A stretch of 64,000 bases of DNA from a virus. Shown here piece by piece: positions 59,877-64,000 of this stretch. The position numbers were made by a program, and so were the translations under genes. The stretch is from positions 31,290 to 95,289 of IMG/VR virus record IMGVR_UViG_3300034068_000566; one strand, written 5' to 3'. A model generated the notes under the pieces. That model worked only from the letters and a program-made list of their open reading frames with translations. It was not told the DNA's origin and did no database searches. Numbering within the stretch: position 1 is the first letter of the stretch; the number at the start of each line of letters is the position of its first letter.

Positions 59877-61644
59877 TTTTGGTGATTTCCTTGAGGCTTT
59901 AAAAAATAACAACTTTGCTGAGACACCAGTCAACGCAAAGACATTTGTTGAAGGTGAAGATTATTTAGGACAGCCTCCGTTATCTCAAACACAATATGAC
60001 ATTATTGAAGCAATGAGTCAAATCTATAGAAAAGAAGATTTGATTGATTTGATGGGCGAAGAAGAAGGCGCAAGATATTATAAAAAATATACTAAGAATG
60101 AAATTATTCTGCAACTTGGCAAGGGATCTGGTAAAGACTTTACCTCAACAGTAGCATGTGCATACATTGTATATAAACTATTATGTTTAAAAGAACCAGC
60201 AAGATACTTTGGCAAACCTTCTGGAGATGCTATTGATATTATTAACGTTGCCATTAACGCTCAACAAGCTAAGAACGTTTTCTTTAAAGGTTTTAAAACA
60301 AAGATTGAAAAGTCCCCTTGGTTTCAAGGAAAGTATAATCCAAAAGCCGAAAGCATTGAATTTGATCATGCGATAACTGTTTATTCTGGTCACTCAGAAA
60401 GAGAGTCACACGAAGGTTTAAACCTTATCCTTGCTGTCCTTGATGAGATCTCTGGCTTTGCTAATGATGTAGGTACTGGAAACGATCAAGGAAAGACTGC
60501 AGATAACATCTACAAGGCTTTCCGTGCCTCTGTAGACTCTCGTTTCCCTGATCTTGGTAAAGTTGCTTTGCTATCGTTCCCCCGCTATCCAGGAGACTTT
60601 ATCTCACAAAGATATGATGCTGTAATTTTAGAAAAAGAAGCACTACACAAGACTCATAAGTTTATTATTAACGATGAACTTCCAGAAGATATGGTTGGTA
60701 ACTCTTTAGAAATTGAGTGGGATGAAGATCAAATCATTTCATATAAATATCCAGGAGTCTTTGCATTAAAGAGACCTACATGGGAAGTAAATCCCACTCG
60801 TAAAATTGATGATTTTAAGATTGCTTTTATGACAGACCTTGGCGATGCTATGCAGCGCTTTGCATGTGTTCCAACATATTCTAGTGATTCATTTTTTAAG
60901 CAGGTAGAAAAAGTTAGATCCTGCATGACAATCAGAAACCCTATTGATTCATATAAAAGATTTGATGAAACATTTAAACCAGATCCAACTAAGAAGTATT
61001 ATGTACATGCTGACTTAGCCCAAAAGCATGACAAATGTGCTGTTGCTATTGCTCATGTTGATAAGTGGGTAAATATTCAGGTAATTAAAGATTACCAACA
61101 GGTAGCACCAATAGTTGTAGTAGATGCTGTAGTGTATTGGGAACCAAAGGTTGAAGGCCCAGTTAACTTATCTGAAGTAAAATTATGGATTCAGAATTTA
61201 AGAAGACAAGGTTTTGATATAGGAATGGTTTCTTTTGACCGTTGGCAATCGTTTGATATTCAGAACGAATTAAAACAGGTTGGTATAAGAACTGAGACTG
61301 TTTCTGTTGCTAAGAAGCATTATGAGGATATGGCTATGCTGATCTATGAGGAAAGGCTTGCTATGCCAGCAATAGAACTTTTGTTTGAAGAGCTAACTGA
61401 GCTAAAAATTATGAAAAATAACAGAGTTGACCACCCACGAAAATCTTCCAAGGACTTGGCAGATGCTGTTTGTGGAGCAATCTTTGGGGCTATCTCTCAT
61501 ACTCCAAAGGATTTAGATCAAGAAATAGAGATACATACGTTCAGGGATAGACCAAAAGTTGACAACCCCTTTGCCAATGTGATAGAATATAAACCTATGC
61601 CAAATGATGTAAAAGATTATTTGGATAGATTCAACTTACTATAG
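59869..61644 (+). CDS. terL: Terminase large subunit
   Basis: This 591-residue motor cuts concatemers and pumps DNA into the prohead. The ATPase has Walker A LGKGSGKD at about 83-90 and Walker B LILAVLDEISGF at about 185-196, with D-E for hydrolysis. The RNase H-like nuclease begins near 383 with HADLAQKHDKCAVAIA (first Asp) and ends with DLADAVCGAIFGA (last Asp). The coupling to the small subunit is tight. Being at 60 kb while the portal is at 18 kb means the packaging genes are split from the head cluster in this linear presentation. Confidence 0.93.
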   Translation: MADFGDFLEALKNNNFAETPVNAKTFVEGEDYLGQPPLSQTQYDIIEAMSQIYRKEDLIDLMGEEEGARYYKKYTKNEIILQLGKGSGKDFTSTVACAYIVYKLLCLKEPARYFGKPSGDAIDIINVAINAQQAKNVFFKGFKTKIEKSPWFQGKYNPKAESIEFDHAITVYSGHSERESHEGLNLILAVLDEISGFANDVGTGNDQGKTADNIYKAFRASVDSRFPDLGKVALLSFPRYPGDFISQRYDAVILEKEALHKTHKFIINDELPEDMVGNSLEIEWDEDQIISYKYPGVFALKRPTWEVNPTRKIDDFKIAFMTDLGDAMQRFACVPTYSSDSFFKQVEKVRSCMTIRNPIDSYKRFDETFKPDPTKKYYVHADLAQKHDKCAVAIAHVDKWVNIQVIKDYQQVAPIVVVDAVVYWEPKVEGPVNLSEVKLWIQNLRRQGFDIGMVSFDRWQSFDIQNELKQVGIRTETVSVAKKHYEDMAMLIYEERLAMPAIELLFEELTELKIMKNNRVDHPRKSSKDLADAVCGAIFGAISHTPKDLDQEIEIHTFRDRPKVDNPFANVIEYKPMPNDVKDYLDRFNLL

Positions 61645-61656
61645 AAAAGGAATACA

Positions 61657-63036
61657 ATGAATTCATTTAAGAAAATCTCAATTGCTACCGCTGCAGCCCT
61701 AGCAATCGTTGGACTTTCTGTCGCACCTTCTTCGGCAGCACCATTAGCCGTTACGGTTGCAGCAGCAACTAACGCAACGACTTCAGCAGCACCAGCAACA
61801 GTAGCAGTTCCATCAAGTAATGTTATTACTTCTGGAAACACTATTGCTCTTGCAGCAACAGCAGATACAGGTACAAATGTTACCTTTACTGCTTCATCAA
61901 CTGTAAAGTTGGTATCAGCACTTAACACAACAGATGCACCAAAGACAATTGCATCAGGTGTTTCAACACTTACAATTGCTTCTGCTGGATCAGCAGTAAC
62001 AGCTTATGCTTATACAACTACAACAGCAGTTGGTTCTGTGACCATTACAAATGGCTCATACTCAACAATTGTTTACATCTCTGGTATTGCTGGAGCAGCA
62101 TATAACCTAGGACTATCAGTTCCTTCTGCAACAGCAGTTGGCACAGTTCCTACAATTGCTCTTACAACAACAGATGTATTTGGAAACTCAGTTTCAGATA
62201 CAGCAACAGTAACTTTAATTGGCTCAACATTTGCTGATGGTTCTGTTACTAAGTCACTAACTACAGCAACAGCAACAAACACTTCAACTGGAGCAGTTCT
62301 TGGAACTGTAACAGCAGCACTAGCAACAGGAGTTGCTGGAGAAGTTACTGTAGTTGCTACAGGTCTTTCAACAGTAACAGCCGTAACTGGTCTTGCTGCT
62401 CCAGTAAAGTCTGTAATCACTAAGTTCACAATTTCTGATCTTTCAGGAATCATTGCAGCACTTAAGTCAGATCTTGCAGTTGCTAACGCAACCAATGCAT
62501 CTCATGTTGCAGACAAGACATCACTTACAGCAGCACTAGCAGCATCTAACAAGGCAAGAGATGATTTCTCAACAGCCCTTGCAACTGCAAATACTCAGAT
62601 TGCTAAGGCAAGTGCAGATCTTGCAGCAGCTAAGAAGGCTCTTGATGATCTAAAGACATCTTCAGATAAGGCACTTGCTGACTTGAAGACATCTTCAGAC
62701 AAGGCTCTTGCAGATGTTCAGGCATCACATGCAAAGGCTCTAGCAGATGCAAAGACTGCTTCAGATAAGGCTCTAGCAGATGCAAAGACTGCTTCAGATA
62801 AGGCTCTAGCAGATGCGATGGCATCATCTAAGGTTGCTTCAGATAAGGCACTTGCAGATGCTAAAGCAACTTCTGATTTAGCTATTGCTTTTTCAAAGTC
62901 AGCAGCGGATGCAAGCGCAGCATCAGTCAAGGCAGCAAATGACCTTGCAGCAGCAAAGGCAAAGGCCGACTATAACAAGTTGGCTGCAAAGTGGAACAAG
63001 GCTAATCCAAAGGCTAAGGTTGCACTAAAGAAGTAA
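61657..63036 (+). CDS. Secreted Ala/Thr-rich protein with hendecad repeats (host surface-like)
   Basis: This 459-residue protein follows terminase by 12 bases, with an AAAGGAA site. The N-terminus is a Sec signal peptide: SFKKISIATAAALAIVGLSVAPSSAA, cleaved near residues 24-28. Residues 35-260 form Thr/Val/Ala-rich strands (VTFTASSTVKLVSALNTTD..., VTITNGSYSTIVYISG) like S-layer or cell-wall adhesin domains. Residues 285-430 are a long helix with 11-residue repeats around SSDKALADLKT, a hendecad coiled coil. The C-terminus is very basic (KWNKANPKAKVALKK). From general memory, proteins of this style are common in low-GC freshwater actinobacteria. A host-derived origin is inferred. A terminator follows. 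Confidence 0.75.
   Translation: MNSFKKISIATAAALAIVGLSVAPSSAAPLAVTVAAATNATTSAAPATVAVPSSNVITSGNTIALAATADTGTNVTFTASSTVKLVSALNTTDAPKTIASGVSTLTIASAGSAVTAYAYTTTTAVGSVTITNGSYSTIVYISGIAGAAYNLGLSVPSATAVGTVPTIALTTTDVFGNSVSDTATVTLIGSTFADGSVTKSLTTATATNTSTGAVLGTVTAALATGVAGEVTVVATGLSTVTAVTGLAAPVKSVITKFTISDLSGIIAALKSDLAVANATNASHVADKTSLTAALAASNKARDDFSTALATANTQIAKASADLAAAKKALDDLKTSSDKALADLKTSSDKALADVQASHAKALADAKTASDKALADAKTASDKALADAMASSKVASDKALADAKATSDLAIAFSKSAADASAASVKAANDLAAAKAKADYNKLAAKWNKANPKAKVALKK
62650..62880 (+). repeat. 33-bp/11-residue tandem repeats in the secreted protein
   Basis: Seven imperfect 11-residue units occur, two of which are identical over 33 bases (62738-62770 and 62771-62803). Such recent exact duplication suggests the repeat number changes easily. 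Confidence 0.85.
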
Positions 63037-63052
63037 TTTAACTTCACAAGTT

Positions 63053-63087
63053 AGGGGGTTGGCCAAGTGCCAGCCCTCTTTCTTTTT
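63053..63087 (+). terminator. Rho-independent terminator after the secreted protein
   Basis: GGGGGTTGGC pairs with GCCAGCCCTC around a CAAGT loop (with one mismatch and one G-U), followed by TTTCTTTTT at 63079-63087. Confidence 0.8.
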
Positions 63088-63096
63088 GTAATAAAA

Positions 63097-63127
63097 TGAT
63101 ATAATAACCCTATTACACATTGTGTAA
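63097..63127 (+). promoter_or_regulatory. Extended -10 promoter with a 15-bp palindrome at the start site
   Basis: TG-A-TATAAT (63097-63105) is followed seven bases later by TTACACA-T-TGTGTAA (63113-63127), a perfect 7-bp palindrome placed at the expected transcription start. CCCTA before it can also pair with TAAGGG of the ribosome site (63129-63135), so an RNA or repressor-based control is possible. Confidence 0.55.
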
Positions 63128-63144
63128 ATAAGGGGGAACTGGAG

Positions 63145-64000
63145 ATTAAAAAATTATTACGTGTATTTTTAGTGTTATCACTAGCTTTATTTCCCCTAAT
63201 TGTAGGTATTGATAAAGCCCATGCTGCAGAAGGTTTAACCGCTCAAGTCTACAATGTACAAGGTCAAAATGCTGCTCCATATATACCACAAGGCGCTTCT
63301 CCTATACTTACTACTAATGTACCCAACATTGACTTCCAATGGGGTAGCGGTAGCGTCTTAGGTGGGCCTTCAGAGGATGTTATAGTACGGTTTACTGGTT
63401 CAGTTAGAAGCGATTCTACTCAAAACATATCATTTTTAGCAACAGCAGACGATGGTACAAGGCTATATATTGATGGAGTCTTAGTGGCAGATGACTGGGT
63501 AGACAAAGGTGGCGGAGGAACTACAACTGCCCCAATAGCCTTTACAGCAGGAGTACCTAAAACCATAGAATTAATGTACTATGAAAATGGCGGGGGGGCA
63601 AATGTATTCCTTTATTGGGATCAATCTGGATCTATGGGTATCATCCCATCATCAGCCTTTACTTCACAAGCAGCCCCAGTAGTTAAAACAATAGGGCCAC
63701 CAAGAAATTTAACGGTAGTAGATGGGGCAACAACAACAGTTTTAGATTGGGATGCTCCAGATACTGGTAACACTCAGCCAGAAAGATATGCTATAAGTTT
63801 TAATTGTTCTGGGTGTAACGGATGGGGAATTGCAACTGGAAATGTTGGTGGCGCTAATTCTTTAAACACAACAGTAACAATTGATCACTCACTACTTGAA
63901 AGTTTAATGCCAAGCGGAACTGTTTGGTCATTTCATATTAGATCAGATAATGATACATTAGCCCTATACTCTGTAAACTCAAATGTTGTTACACTTAAAA
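63145..64000 (+). CDS. Secreted PA14 and fibronectin-III protein (3' truncated)
   Basis: The frame is open to the window end (285 residues seen). A signal peptide (KKLLRVFLVLSLALFPLIVGIDKAHA) leads to a PA14 domain at about 35-165, with ATADDGTRLYIDGVLVADDW and FLYWDQSG typical of carbohydrate-binding PA14, then a fibronectin-III domain from about 180 (PPRNLTVVDGATTTVLDWDAPD) to 285. The in-frame region upstream contains no ATG, GTG or TTG. The likely start is ATT at 63145, eight bases after AGGGGG. GTG at 63172 would cut the signal peptide. Like its neighbour it is a surface-directed protein, possibly altering the infected host's envelope or receptor access (inference). Confidence 0.75.
   Translation, partial: MKKLLRVFLVLSLALFPLIVGIDKAHAAEGLTAQVYNVQGQNAAPYIPQGASPILTTNVPNIDFQWGSGSVLGGPSEDVIVRFTGSVRSDSTQNISFLATADDGTRLYIDGVLVADDWVDKGGGGTTTAPIAFTAGVPKTIELMYYENGGGANVFLYWDQSGSMGIIPSSAFTSQAAPVVKTIGPPRNLTVVDGATTTVLDWDAPDTGNTQPERYAISFNCSGCNGWGIATGNVGGANSLNTTVTIDHSLLESLMPSGTVWSFHIRSDNDTLALYSVNSNVVTLK

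Overview
The window is a contiguous stretch of a tailed double-stranded DNA phage genome (siphovirus-like, HK97-type head). Every gene I can support lies on the + strand, mostly in overlapping ATGA/TAATG-coupled chains. There are no long gene-free gaps, and I see no integrase, tRNA or rRNA. DNA is AT-rich. Actinobacterial features (a PHP/DnaE-type polymerase, an adenosylcobalamin-dependent ribonucleotide reductase, a secreted Ala/Thr-rich protein with the signal-peptide style of low-GC aquatic actinobacteria, and start codons with a -10 box 5-9 nt upstream as in leaderless actinobacterial mRNAs) suggest a phage of a low-GC freshwater actinobacterium such as the Nanopelagicales (acI). The host assignment is an inference.

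Layout. 1-4.5 kb: tail-fibre and adhesin-like genes, including a fibre with 13-residue repeats and a fibronectin-type protein ending in 100 residues of Pro/Phe repeats. 4.5-12 kb: a small zinc protein, then a block of seven intact 2-oxoglutarate/Fe(II) prolyl-hydroxylase-like oxygenases interrupted by two distant paralogues of unknown function and closed by a short-chain dehydrogenase. 12.2-14.2 kb: monomeric class II ribonucleotide reductase behind a promoter with nested inverted repeats. 14.2-17.9 kb: a large LamG-like structural protein. 18-27.6 kb: portal, protease fused to scaffold (with an internal start for scaffold alone), major capsid protein, head-tail connector genes, major tail protein and two paralogous tail-assembly chaperones. 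27.6-38.6 kb: a giant 3,654-residue tape measure protein carrying inserted domains, one resembling a HipA/PI-kinase-like fold. 38.6-46.6 kb: tail tip, hub and fibre proteins. 46.6-59 kb: regulator, DnaB-type helicase, primase, ssDNA-binding-like protein, DNA polymerase III alpha, MazG-like protein, RecA, PD-(D/E)XK and RuvC-type nucleases, and several tiny zinc-ribbon or helix-turn-helix genes. 59-61.6 kb: small and large terminase. 61.7-64 kb: two secreted, host-surface-like proteins, the second running off the window end.

The phage thus carries much of its own replisome, nucleotide supply and packaging machinery. The oxygenase block sits directly after the fibre genes, so the most attractive reading is that it hydroxylates phage tail proteins, the Pro/Phe repeat protein being the obvious candidate substrate. 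Regulation appears to use many near-identical extended -10 promoters (TGnTATAMT) in the short intergenic gaps, with strong terminators after the capsid and major tail protein genes. No lysis genes were recognised; they probably lie outside the window or are unrecognisable.
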